This document shows positions 1-11,300 of a stretch of DNA of 64,000 nt, piece by piece; within the stretch, counting starts at the first letter, position 1; every line of letters begins with the position of its first letter. The notes beneath the pieces are model-generated. The model was not told where the DNA came from. It did not search any database and worked only from the letters and a program-made list of their open reading frames with translations. This stretch comes from Stenogyne calaminthoides (lineage: Eukaryota; Streptophyta; Magnoliopsida; Lamiales; Lamiaceae), in contig JBBCBC010000009.1 of assembly GCA_037126765.1 (NCBI GenBank), positions 30,712,870 through 30,776,869 on the forward strand. The letters are read 5' to 3'. A program made the position numbers and the translations under genes.

Positions 1-358
1 ATGTTCAATACTAATGTATTATTTGAGAGACTTTGTTCTTAAAATAAATTGATGATAAGACAAATATTGATAATTTTCACTAAACTAAAATTCCAAAACA
101 CATATTTGTTTATTTTTTTTAATGTTAAATTAATTTTCTTGTACTCTATAATGGATATAAGAAAAGGTGTTTCAATTGTTATCTTGATTTAGGCGGTTTT
201 GAAGTGTATTTTCGTTATAAGATATCGATAAGTAGTAAATAAAACTCATATAGATGAAAAAAAAAAAACGAAAGAAACCGAACCGACTAGTCCCCGCCTA
301 GGCGCTAGGCTGTCCAAATCCGTCCGATTAACAATTTCCGACTTCTACACCTTTGGAA
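1..358. other. AT-rich non-coding; possible hAT-element end near 270-350
   Basis: No coding region is seen. The only notable stretch is a G+C-rich patch at about 285-312 built on the motif GCCTAGGCGCTAGGC, followed by a tail ending ACTTCTACACCTTTG at about 340-355. The same motif and a similar tail make up the hAT-type MITE at 7097-7423, so this is probably one end of a related copy. Its other end was not found. Confidence 0.35.
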
Positions 359-859
359 CCAGGTGAGGTGTGTGTACAAACTATATTACTATTGTAAAAA
401 AAAAAACTATCACTATTCTGCACAAAAATTAGTTTTTGTGCATAACGGTGTTATTAAAAAGATGGAGTTTATTATGAATTTGAGTTTACACGACATTTTG
501 TCATGGGCCTTTTTTTTTTTTTTGACAATTGTCATGGACTTTTTAAAACTTAAAATTGTTTGGTCATCATTAATTAGAGTCTTTTCATCACATTAGCTAA
601 TAGAACATAAAAGGAAATAGATACGATTCTTAGCTAATTCTCCATTTCCATCAAATTAAACAATGAATTGGAAACTTATACACAAAAAAAGTCCACGGTG
701 AAAGACAGAAAAACAAATAGGCAACAGACTAAAAACAAGAAAACTCTTTATTATCATGAAGAAAAGATGTTTTATCAAACATACATAGATATATTGAAGA
801 CAAGCCAAATTTCGTTTATTTTATTTTCAGCCATCTACGGTGCATATTTTCCTACAGAA

Positions 860-2922
860 ATGATCATCTTCAGAATAATAAGCAGAGTTATAAGTCTGCT
901 TCGGCTAGTTTTCCGTCGAATCAGTTGGAGAAATGCGGCATATATTTTGATCATCCCGCTAATTACCACTCTCTTGATTACATATTCCATTACTTCATCC
1001 TTTGGCCCTGAAATTTTACTCCTTCAAAATAGCTCTGTTATATCTACCCCTTATCACAACTGGGAGCTTTTTGATCTAGATTATCAAGAAATGCTAAACA
1101 ATTTCAAGATTTTTATATATCCGATGAACAACGAATCGTCCCCTTTTGCTCGTATCTTTCTTCCCCACCCCGACCCCCTTGATTCAAAAATAGTTAACTA
1201 TTACAGCGAACATGCATTCAAGCTAGCTCTTCTACAGAGTTCATTTGTTACTGACCGAGCTGAGGAAGCCCACTTCTTCTTTATGCCATTTTCCATCCCC
1301 TTGTACGATCACGGTCGTCCATTTCTGATTTTGGTGCCAAGTATGTTCGGGGGATCAGCTCTGATTTCCCATTCTGGAATGCATCTGCGGTCGCTGACCA
1401 CTTCTTCGTCTCGTGTCATTCCATTGGGAAAGACACGGCTTCCAAGCATTTTGAAATGCGTAATATGTTGGGTTGTGGAGCCTGAGTAGGAGAAGGGATC
1501 CAGCAAGGGCGAGGCGCTCGACCATGGTGTTAGATCGAGCACTTCTGCTCGACCAAAGGAGGTCGAGCGTGACGGGAGACCAGAGCATTGGAGGCGCTCA
1601 AGCTGGCGATCTGATCGAGCGGAACCGCTCGACCAAGGCCCGTGGTCGAGCGGGTTCCGCAGCTGTGCGCGTGAATTAGGGCTTTGGCCCATGTCTCATT
1701 TAAATACCTTGACTCATTGTATTTGCCTCTTCGTACGAAAAACACACGAAAATAGTGAATCTCCTGGCTTGGTAGTGCCCCCAGAAGTAGTCATTCTTGA
1801 CGAACTGGGTAACCAAATTGTTTATCTCTAAATTCCTAGTTCTATTATTTTCTCCATAATTGCTTGTTTAATTCCTAACATAATAATGCCGTTCAGGTAA
1901 CTTGTTCCTCCAACTATTTTCAGACCCTTTATAAAGATGTAGCTTTGCCTCAAATTTGGCCTCGCCCGGATGATCAACTCTTGAATCCTCCAAATATGAG
2001 GTATATCTCTGTTTCTAGCTTTTCCTCTTACTTGATTATAGTTTCTGAGAATGTTGCATCAGTTTTTCAAAGTAATACTGTTTAGTATATAAAGTAATAC
2101 TTTTAAAAAAGAGTTTGATCTAATTTGTTATTCTTCTCAAATTTACTAAACTGTAATATTTTTTATTCTAAACAGTGTTACCGAGTACACCATGAAACTT
2201 CCGTGGAAGAAGTTGGTTGAAGTTTTTGTCCTACAAATAATACATCTGAACTTTGTCCCTTTTTTGGAACCTGATATTACCTATAATTCTTGTATTAGTT
2301 GCTTTATCTCGACTTCTGGTATCAGGGTTAACTTAACTTCCGCAAGTTGGGATATCTGCATTTTAAATTAGAAGTAAAAAATAGTGAAGCGAGAGAATGT
2401 TTCCTATTAATTCTCAGATTTGCTTTCTTTATACATGTTTCCCTGTGCGTAAAGCAGAACCAAACTGGTCTTCTTTGCTGGTACGGTGACGAACTGTATC
2501 GTTCGACAAGAGCTATTAAATCTGTGGGGAAACGACACTTGTTTCAGTATATTCTCAAAGCATTCGTCTGTGCCCTACGAGGAAGGTTTCAGGGAAAGCA
2601 AATACTGCCTCCATGTAAAAGGATACTAGGTAAACACAGCGGATGCATTCCTGTAGTGATATCGAATTACTATGACCTTCCGTTTGCTAATATCCTGGAT
2701 TGGACCAAGTTCTCGATTATAGTAAACGAACAAGACGTGCCTCTTTTGAAGAATATCTTGATGTCGGTGTCTGAGGAGATGTACTTGAATCTGTATCGGA
2801 ATTTATGCATGATTAGGAAGCACTTCAGGTGGCATGTTAATATGCCCGAAAGGTATGATGCCCTTCACATGACGGTTTACCAGCTGTGGCTGAGAAGAGG
2901 CCTATATCGCCTGGTGACCTAG
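860..2922 (+). pseudogene. GT47 exostosin-family glycosyltransferase pseudogene, copy 1
   Basis: The family consists of Golgi type II membrane glycosyltransferases that build cell-wall polysaccharides and related glycans. ATG at 860 opens a short cytosolic stretch, then a hydrophobic anchor (residues about 27-45), then the exostosin domain with YHNWELFDLDY, FLPHP, SEHAFKLALL and EEAHFFFMPF. Exon 1 ends at 2000 (ATGAG then GTATAT). The intron runs 2001-2457 and exon 2 starts at 2458 after GCAG. Exon 2 codes for YCLHVKGY, GCIPVVISNYYDLPFANIL and WLRRGLYRL and ends at TAG 2920-2922. Defects: a frameshift near 1305-1318; a solo LTR at 1466-1880; GAG changed to TAG after KGY (about 2628); and a deletion removing the segment between NTA and GCIPVV, which shifts frame. 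Nine bases coding DVW are also missing in frame. Copy 2 shares the NTA/GCIPVV deletion. No functional product is expected. Confidence 0.9.
1466..1880. mobile_element. Solo LTR inserted in GT47 copy 1, with 5-bp target duplication
   Basis: The 415-bp insert begins TGTTGGG and ends CCTAACA, as expected for LTR termini (TG...CA). It is flanked by TAATA at 1461-1465 and 1881-1885. The paralogue at 5336-5340 has a single TAATA with continuous coding sequence, so the uninterrupted target is visible in the same window. Inside are a TATA-like TTTAAATACC near 1700 and a G+C-rich stretch with repeated GCTCGACC and GGTCGAGC in both orientations. No gag or pol is present, so this is a solo LTR left by recombination. 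Its family is probably copia by terminus and length, but that is an inference. Confidence 0.9.
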
Positions 2923-3269
2923 CTAGTTAATTTAATGTGTAACCTCCATTATCATTATCATTCTTATGTCACCTTCAATATATGCATTATTTATGATTCA
3001 TTTTTTTTATGACTTCTACTTTGCTCAAATTCGGATTGGATATAACAAATGGATCATGTCATGGCTCTCTCAAAGATGGACATTATGAATGAAAAAGAAG
3101 TTGCAAGATCTGTAACAAAGCATCACAAACAAATGGAAGAGCGGGAGGGAGAGTATATTGCTTATAAACATGACTCGAAAACCCATGTATCGTAGGGTGG
3201 GGTCTCCTTCAATGCTAATATCCATATACATGAAAAGAATACAAATAGACTTTGAGTAATACTCCTATT
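2923..3269. other. Non-coding spacer
   Basis: The first 110 bp are the shared downstream flank of the duplicated exostosin unit. The remainder is AT-rich with no open frame or recognisable element. Confidence 0.6.
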
Positions 3270-4190
3270 CACTGGCGGATTCTGAAATTTTAAACAGGGT
3301 ATGCATTATTATAAGGAATATTAAAAAGAAAGGGAATTTTTTTTTCTTGGTCCTATAACTTTGCTACTTTTTTATTTTGGTCCTATTGACTTCTAAATTT
3401 TGATATTTGTCAAGTAACTTACACGATTTCAAATTTTTGGTCCTACTGTCTTTTAAAGTTTGACTTTCGTCCTATAATTTACGTGAATCAAAACCAAATA
3501 GTAGTAAAAGTATGTAAGTTATAGGATGTAAATCAAAAGGACCAAAAAGTCGAAAGTGTGTAAGTTACTGGACGAAAATTAAAATGTAAAGTCAATAGGA
3601 CCAAAAATTGACAAAATTATAGGACCAAAAATAACCATTCTCCCTTAGGAAAAAAAAATCAAAATCATACAATTAAAAATGCTAAAAGTAAGTCCCTAAT
3701 AAAAGAGTAATTTAAACAAAATATACACAATCTATAAATATTTTAAAATATATGATATTAAGAGTTACAAACCAAAAGTTTTTTACCTAAAGAAATAATT
3801 GCTCTCGATGAGTCCTCATATTTTGAGAGCGGTTCAAAATATCATTGTTGCTCATTTCGCCAGGGTTTTCATAGTTCAATTTGATAACATAATTCAGTTC
3901 CTACACCACCATGCTATGTAATATAAATATTAAAATTTGTTTCATATTGCAAAAAATCTTGAGTGGTGCATATTCTACTAAAATTTCATCGCAATCACTC
4001 ATATTAAACTTCCTTTATTTATATTTATTGCTATGAATCTGTCATTAATTACATATGTACATGAATATATGAATTGGTGAGAAATTAAAGATGTGTAAGT
4101 TAAATATTATAGAATATACACATATATATATATATACACACATTATAAGAATTATTTGAAGAAAAAGAGGTTTACATGGATCCGCCAATG
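3270..4190. mobile_element. hAT-like non-autonomous element with imperfect 8-bp target duplication
   Basis: The left end reads CACTGGCGGATTC and the right end, reversed, reads CATTGGCGGATCC. Flanks are CTCCTATT (3262-3269) and CTCGTATT (4191-4198), 7 of 8 matching, the length expected for hAT elements. About 920 bp long, AT-rich, no transposase. A second inverted-repeat element (3330-3646) is nested inside. It lies between the two exostosin units and has no counterpart after unit 2. Confidence 0.6.
3330..3646. mobile_element. MITE with terminal inverted repeats nested in the 3270-4190 element
   Basis: The left end (AAGGGAA, then CTTGGTCCTATAACTTTG) and the reversed right end (AAGGGAG, then TTTTGGTCCTATAATTTTG) form imperfect terminal inverted repeats. 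The motif GGTCCTA or its complement recurs six or more times inside, in both orientations. It is about 317 bp and non-coding. No clear target duplication was found, so the superfamily (Mutator-like or other) is open. Confidence 0.6.
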
Positions 4191-4698
4191 CTCGTATTAA
4201 TTAATCAGGTGTATATATAAACTTCATTACTATAGTGCACAAAAATTAATATGGTTATACACAAAAATTATCATTTTTTGAAATTAAAATATTAAAATAT
4301 TGATAATAATTTTTTTTTTGTATAATAGTAGTATTAAAAAAATAGAGTTCATTGCGATCACACAATTTTTTGTTATGTACTCCTTAAAACTGAAAATTGT
4401 TTGGTCATCATTAATTAAGAGTCTTTTCTTCACATTAGCTAATAGAACGTACAAAGAAATAGATACAATTCTTAGCTAATTGCCCATTTCCATCACATTA
4501 ATCAATGAATTGGAAACTTATACACAAAAAATGTTTCAAAGTGACAAACCAACAAACAAATAGGCAAACATACTATAAACAAGAAAAATCTTAATCATCA
4601 TGAATACAAAAATGTAAATAAAAGGCTTCAAGCATCCTGCTAACTGAAGTGATAGAGTAACACTTTTGTAAATCACGTCTATACATAAACTCTTCACA

Positions 4699-6536
4699 AT
4701 GTTAAGCAGAGTGATAACGCTGCTGCGGCTAGTTTTCCGTCGAATCAGTTGGAGAAATTCCGCATATGTTTTGATTATCCTACCATTTACCACTCTCTTG
4801 ATTACCTCTTCGATTATTTCGTCATTTCGCCTTGAAATTTTGCTCTGAAAATCGTCCGATTCATCACACAACACATCAAAGGTGTTTCTTGTTCACAATT
4901 TGTCTGTATCATCTAGTTCATATCACAATTGGGAGCTTTTTGATTTAGATTACCAAGAAATGGTGAACAATTTCAAGGTTTTTGTGTATCCTGATGTTTG
5001 GATGAACAACAAATCATCCCCTTTTGCTCGTATCTTTCTTCCCCATCCCGAACCCCTTGATCCAAAAATAGGTAATTATTACAGCGAGCATGCATTCAAG
5101 CTCGCTCTTGTACGGAGTTCATTTGTTACTGAACGAGCTGAGGAAGCACATTTCTTGTTTATGCCGTTTTCCATCAATTCAATGCGTAACCATCCCCTGT
5201 TACGCTCAGAGTCGTCAATTTCTGATTTTGTTGCCAATTATGTTTGGAGGATCAGCTCTGATTTCCCATTCTGGAATGCTTCTGGGGGTGCTGATCACTT
5301 CTTTGCTTGCTGTCATTCGATCGGGAGGGAATGCGTAATAATGCTGTACAGATAACTTGTTCGTCCAGCTATTTTCAGAGGCTTTACGCTGCTCATAAAG
5401 ATATAGCTTTGCCTCAAATTTGGCCTCGGCGGGATGATCAACTCTTGAATCCTCCAAATATGAGGTATGTATATCTCTGTTTCTAGCTTTTCCTCTTACT
5501 TGATTACAGTTTCTTAGAATGTTGCATATGTTTGTGACTCTTAAGCCTTGTATAGAAGCTTGGAGCAATGTTAAGTTACATTAGGGCCGGGCCTTAAAGG
5601 GAGTGGTGATTCCTACCAATAGAGAAAGTCCTGTGAACCAGGGTCATGTGAGGTCTCTTTTTCAAAGTAGTACTGTTTAGTATATGAAGTAATATTGTTT
5701 AACAAGTGTTTGATCTTATTTTTCATTCTTCTCAAATTCACTAAATCGTGATACTTTGTATGCTAAACAATATTACTACGAATACTGAATAGTATTACCG
5801 AGTTCACTCCTTGAACCAAGTTCATTGAAGTTTTTGTCCTACCAATAATACACCTGAACTTTGTCCTTTCTTGGAACTTGATATTACCTATAATCCTTGT
5901 AGTTGTTGCTTTATCTCGACTTCTGGCATCAGGGTTAACTTAACTTTTGAAATTCGGGATATAGCGTGGTAATATTAATCTTCATAGAAAATTAGAAGTA
6001 AAAAAGTAGTGAAGCTAGAGAATGTTTCTTATTAATTCTCAGTTTTGCTTTTTTCATAAACATTTTCCCCGTGTATAACGCAGAACCAAACTGGTCTTCT
6101 TTGCTGGTCGAATGCAAAACTCTAACATTCGACAAGAGCATTTAACTCTGTGGGGAAACGACACGTCTTTCAGTATATTCTCAGGGCATTCATCTTTGCC
6201 CTACGAAGAAGGTTTCAGGACAAGCAAATACTGCCTCCATGTAAAAGGATACGAGGTAAACACAGCGGATGTATTCCTGTAGTGATATTGAATTACTATG
6301 ATCTTCCGTTTGCTAATATCCTTGATTGGACCAAGTTCTCGATTATAGTAAATGAACAAGACGTGCCTCTCTTGAAGAATATCTTGATCTCGGTATACTT
6401 GAATCTGTATCGGAATTTATGTATGGTTCGGAAGCACTTCAGGTGGCATGTTGTTATGCCAGAAAGTTATGATGCCTTTCACATGACGGTTTACCAGTTG
6501 TGGCTGAAAAGAGGCTTGTATCGCGTAGTGACCTAG
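4699..6536 (+). pseudogene. GT47 exostosin-family glycosyltransferase pseudogene, copy 2
   Basis: Paralogue of the 860-2922 pseudogene. ATG at 4699 aligns two codons after the conserved start region of copy 1, followed by the hydrophobic anchor. An in-frame TGA at 4846-4848 ends it just after the anchor. The same frame then continues through the exostosin domain (YHNWELFDLDY, FLPHPEPLD, EEAHFLFMPF, FPFWNASGGADHFF) until a small deletion near 5330 shifts the frame ahead of RNNAVQ. Exon 1 ends at 5464, the intron is 5465-6083, and exon 2 is 6084-6536. Exon 2 keeps the GAG codon that is TAG in copy 1. It carries the same deletion between NTA and GCIPVV as copy 1, so the ancestor was probably already defective. 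The C-terminal half (YYDLPFANILDW, VRKHFRWHV, YQLWLKRGLYRVVT) is well preserved. Confidence 0.88.
5528..5658. repeat. 131-bp insertion in the intron of GT47 copy 2
   Basis: The intron of copy 1 reads straight through GTTGCAT to CAGTTTTTCAAAGTA. Copy 2 has about 131 extra bases here, including a relatively G+C-rich stretch (GGGCCGGGCCTTAAAGGGAG). No terminal repeats or target duplication could be fixed, so its type is unknown. Confidence 0.55.
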
Positions 6537-6640
6537 CTAATTAATCAAATGTGTAACATCCATTATTATTACCATTCTTATGTCACCTTCGACATGTGCA
6601 TTACTCTATATTCATCATGAGTTTTACTTTGCTCAAATTG

Positions 6641-6897
6641 GAGCCTAATCTTTACTGTTCATTTTTTATAGTTTTCTCAGGATATTACAAATGAATCATG
6701 TGAACCATTTACATATGAATAGGAGGAATTAATACTTTTAGAAATAATATCATTTTTTGGTGTATCTAACCTATCATTAACTTCATTGTCCACATAAATA
6801 TACAACACAAATTAATTGCATACATCTCTACGAATTCGAACTTTTAATTAGATGAAATGGAATTTTTTCAGATTAACTCTATATCAAAAGTATATAT
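6641..6897. other. Non-coding spacer
   Basis: AT-rich sequence with no open frame of note. The stretch TTTTAATTAGATGAAATGGAA (about 6842) resembles pieces of the degenerate repeats at 15.1-15.5 kb. Confidence 0.4.
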
Positions 6898-7020
6898 GTT
6901 ATATAATTTTGATATGGAGACCACGAGTGGTCACCTTATGGAGCTCAATTGATGATGTGATATTCCACCTCACTATTTTTTAATTATTTAATTATAGAAA
7001 ATAAATTTTCCAAAAAAAAT

Positions 7021-7545
7021 TCTGACTTTCTCATCTCCTTCCAATTTAATCTCTCACTAATCGCCATTATTGCAGAACTTAATTCCCTGAAACAAGCATG
7101 GATGCAAAAATCGCGCCTAGGCGCTAGGCGCCGGTTGGCCGTTCTAGGCGTTTTCACCCCTAGGCGGGCAAGGCGGCTGGGCGGGGCTAGGCGGCTGTGC
7201 GGCCGGGCCGGGCTAGGCGGCCATTTTTTTTTTTTTTAAATCTAAAAATTAAAAAAACTACTTTTGAGTTTTTATTTTGTAATTATGACTATGATTTTAT
7301 GTTAATTGTTGTGATTTTTTATTTTTCATGTTGAAAATTTCAAAGTAAAATTAATATCTGAAAAAAAATATTCTAGCAGGCCTAGGAACGCCTGTTTAGC
7401 GCCTACCGATTTCTGCACTCTTGGAAACAAGTCAATCACAGGAATTTAACTATATAAAAAAAATTCCCAAATTTGTTGACTCTCTCTCATCTCCTTCCCT
7501 CTTCTCTCTAGCCATTATTGTAGAACTTAATTCTCTAAAATAGAG
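7021..7545 (+). repeat. Direct repeat flanking the hAT MITE
   Basis: About 75 bp at 7021-7095 (CTTTCTCATCTCCTTCC, then GCCATTATTGCAGAACTTAA) recurs at about 7465-7540 with modest divergence. It is longer than a target duplication, so it is an older short duplication within the long-inverted-repeat element. Confidence 0.6.
7097..7423. mobile_element. hAT-type MITE with perfect 8-bp target duplication
   Basis: GAAACAAG flanks both sides (7089-7096 and 7424-7431). The termini are CATGGATGCAAAAATCG and, reversed, CAAGAGTGCAGAAATCG. The subterminal region at 7110-7220 is strikingly G+C-rich for this window and holds about ten copies of CTAGGCG, GGCGGC or CTAGGCGG-type motifs, as hAT transposase-binding regions do. 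327 bp, non-coding. Confidence 0.85.
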
Positions 7546-8093
7546 AACCCAATTACAGGAAGTCGTCGCACAAAACAAAGTTAGGAATGGAGAATGAAAA
7601 TATGAAAATGAATTAGTGGGGAAAACCACCAAAAGCAATTTCAGAATTTTCATGTATCTTGTTCCTGAAATCTTCTATCTTTACTTATTCATTCATCGAA
7701 AAGTTTTTCTAAAATACAGTTCTTGAATTCTGAACAAAAATCGTTCAAGCTAGAATTGTTTAGATTATTGGTTTGAAGATTTCCAATTGGTATTCATACT
7801 CAAGTCCTTTATGGATTCAAAAGCGAGAGATCTCGAACAGGGATCAGTAACCTTCATTCATGCCCATTTAAATTGACGGGTCGTAATCTTCTTCATCACC
7901 ATTTACAGATTCTTGGAACTTTCAAATTGTTCGGCGAAAGCTAGCAGTTCCAGCTTTACAAGAAACTGATGAGTTTGGGCGTTCTTCACAATTTCTGATG
8001 TTGATGAATTTGATTGGCTTTTTTCATTTGCCGGACATGGATTCTTTTGAAATATGTTTGTTTATTAATCGAATTAATTTATAATTTATTAGT

Positions 8094-8335
8094 TATAATT
8101 AATTAATCCCACACTAATTAAATGTATTAATTGATATTATTTGATTAATTTAAAAATATTAATTATTTAGTTATAAAGTATTAGTTGTTTCATTGAAAAG
8201 TATTATAGTTGTTAGGTCATAAAGTATTACTTCATTAACTAAAAAGTATTAATTAGTTATTTTTATTATTTATTTATAAAGTATTAGTTGTTTCATTGAA
8301 AAGTATTATATTTAGAAAGTATTAGTTCATTAACC
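8094..8335 (+). repeat. Degenerate AT-rich tandem repeat, continued at 11715-11800
   Basis: Units resembling AAAGTATTAGTTGTTTCATTG repeat about seven times. The same units (AAAAGTATTAGTT, TCAATTGAAAA) resume directly after the LTR-like block ends at 11714. This suggests that block was inserted into the array. Confidence 0.6.
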
Positions 8336-11300
8336 TGAGAAGGGTAGTTATTTATTATCGCCCTAAATTTAGAAAGTTCATCACTTAGTGAACCATAAAA
8401 CCGAGCCAGAAAATTCATTTTAAAAATAAAGAAAACAAACTTAAATATAATAAGTTGCAGCGAAAGATCTTACATATTATTCATTTATAGAAAGATAATC
8501 GTGTTTGTTACTGAAAAAAATATATTTATCCCATTTCTGACAAAAACCTCTCGACAAGTCTTGGGCACGACTCTCGAGGTATCATAGTAATAGAGTTTCA
8601 ACAGGAAATACAAATTAACATATTGTCTTAATTAGAAAGCGATTCTTTTTTTTTTATTCTATATAAGAAGGGAAGTGGGAAGCGGATTGCCTACTGCAAC
8701 TCCCGAGCCTCCACATCATATCCTAAAAATGTTTAATAAGGGGGCATGAGATAAAAATCTCAGTGGGCAACATGTACACTGATATACAGATTGTCGAGAT
8801 CTGAATAGTAAAGTTTTTACTCTTTTGGCCTTCGTTTGATTTCATTCTTATTCATAAATAGCAGTTAAACCATTCGTCTATCATTAAACTTTGAGATATT
8901 GAATTCATTGAAGCATTTCATTCGTTCGATGTCTCGAAGGACCACCATTTTTGGGGTAAGACCTTTCATGTAGATCAAAACATAAAACAACTCATTTCAC
9001 ATATACGGGATGAGACGGATTACCTCCTATCGCGTCCGATCCCCAACACATTCAAACACGTGGGGCGGCACTGGTAGCATATACCACGTCCGACCCCCAT
9101 TTAGATTCCTTATATCCCCTCGTTTGCTTCCTTATATCCCCTCATTTGCTTCCTTATATCCCCTCGTTTGCTTCCTTATATCCCCTCATTCATAAAACAC
9201 AATCACGTGCATAACTCATATTCATGAAAATAAAACACATGTTCATATTCGTGTCTTTGTATATTCAAAAATGTATTCATGAGATCATTTGTATCTTTTG
9301 TTAATACTTATTATGTTTGTTTCAGAAAACTGACAACAATCCATATAACATTAACTAGCTATACAGATAGTGTCACCCACCTGGAAACTTTTGAGATAAA
9401 GCTTAACTTCTTGATAGTTTAGAACTTCAAGGTGACTTCTGAGCCTCCGAATCGAGCCACACTTTACCTAGCACAGTTTGTTCGTTTAGTTTCGTTCATT
9501 CTCTTAGTTCATTAATCAGTTTCGTATCATACTTAGGGCTTTTCGATAAAAGGATGGTACTTGATTTGTTAAAACAGCATTACGAACATTACGGGGGTGT
9601 CGAGACTCATTTCTTTAGTCGACAAGTTATCCTAGTGTACTATGGGTCCTCAAACGGGGTTTTGGGTCTTTCGGGTCTGATCTATACTCAAGGATACAAA
9701 TAAAAACTTAGTCACATAATCACAAGACAAAACCTAAATCGTTCAATCAATCTAAAGCATACTTGTTTCTAAGAGTTTAATCATTCATTACTTCTAGCAC
9801 TATCCATTCGATAAAAAGACACATTCATGCATAATTATAAAAACATACTTAAACTTACAGAAAAATTATGAAATTGTAGTATGTCATATTTCTTTTAACA
9901 TAAAAATAAAGTTTATTAAGGGTTCCCATTCATTTGAGTTACGAGGATAAGGTACATTGGTAGCTAAAGATAATAGATCACGGATTCTTCAAAACAGTGC
10001 ACTCTTTAATCTAAAAATCATAACTTTTTGTAAAAATATCTACAAATCATGAATTTAAAATATGTTATATACCATTCATTAATAAACAACTTTTATTTAG
10101 AAACCTAAATCATTTGAGCTACGTATCGTTAACTGAATGTTGATTAAATACGGGTTTGTAACACAGTTCGTCACACAGTGCATATTTCATATAGAAATTC
10201 ATAACTTATTAAAATATTATGATAAAATCACCAAACTTTAATTAACCATTCTAAACACAGTGGAGAAAATCACAAAATTTTATCAAGATTTAAACACAAG
10301 AATAAAAGGGCCAAATAAATTGTTTAAAACACAGAATCAATCTTCGTCGGACATTAACCACATCATAATCAAATTGACATATCTCAATATCAGATAATCA
10401 AAACATTAAATATTTTTGGAAATATGGTTAAATAAAGAAATAGGAACATCCCCAAATATTTCTAGAATTTTATAACCATTGAAGATATGGAAGATAATTT
10501 AAATGAGTCATTGCTCCCAGTTTCACGTAGTTTCAGACATACAAATATCTACGAATTTATTCTCCTTCCACAGAGATTGAAATATCACCAAATTTTTATA
10601 GTTTGTTCTACACTTCGAATAGTACATCTAAGAATTTTTTCACGATTTTAAAACATCATTAAAGAATCGAAATAGGTTTCCCAAAATGAGGCAGTAGCAT
10701 TTCTGAAGTTTCATACACATTTTCGAACTTTCACATATATGGTTAAGCATGCTCAAATGCACAAGATATCACCAATAAAAACTTCATACATGATTTTCAC
10801 AGATTAAAAAAGCTTAGGGGAGGTTCTTAGCATGTCATTTCTAAGGGTTTTCATGCTCAAACAAACTATGATCAAAACATCAAGATTCAAGGTCTCATTG
10901 GTGCTCACCAATGTAGTTTCTTTCTTTTGGAGGGGGGATTGAGGACTCTTGATGGAAACTCCTACTTCTAACACCTTCCTAGCTTCAATATGGTGGAGGA
11001 AGGACTCCTCCTTGGGGGGGTGATGATCAGCCAAAAGCAAGAAGGAGAGGAAAGCTCCTTCTTCCTTCAAACTCTCAAACTCTCTCAACTTTCTCTCAAT
11101 GTTTTCTTTCTATGAGAACAAAAGAACCAAGGATTTCTCTAAGGGAATGAAGGTGGAATAAGTAGGGAGAGAAAAGGGGAGGGATTCGGTCAAGATGGCA
11201 AGAGAAGAGAGTCAAGATTGATGGGAGTTAGTAAAGTGTCTAATAGAAGGTATGACCCAAATAGTGTTACAATTAAATGGAGTGACACCACTTGATGGTT

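Larger units (their letters stand above)
359..3033 (+). repeat. Tandem duplication unit 1 (GT47 locus)
   Basis: This block aligns in order with 4204-6640. It includes the upstream region (for example TTGGTCATCATTAATTA at about 558 and again at about 4400), both exons and the intron of the exostosin pseudogene, and about 100 bp downstream. The offset is about 3.84 kb upstream of the gene and shrinks after the LTR insertion that only unit 1 carries. The units differ by many substitutions and small indels, so the duplication is not recent. Confidence 0.85.
4204..6640 (+). repeat. Tandem duplication unit 2 (GT47 locus)
   Basis: Second copy of the block at 359-3033, in the same orientation. It lacks the solo LTR. 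It differs by a 131-bp insertion in the intron (about 5528-5658) and by many small changes. Confidence 0.85.

Noticed and set aside
1309..1745. Several overlapping open frames on both strands in 1.3-1.75 kb
   Set aside because: They lie in the G+C-rich solo LTR and antisense to the exostosin exon. No family resemblance; explained by composition.
5090..5568. Second plus-strand frame and a minus-strand frame across GT47 copy 2 exon 1
   Set aside because: Shadows of the real exostosin frame at 4882-5355; the exon alignment with copy 1 settles the frame.
9010..9195. Open frame with repeated PLVCFLISP-like residues
   Set aside because: Produced by the 22-bp tandem repeat inside the LTR-like block; no start context or homologue.
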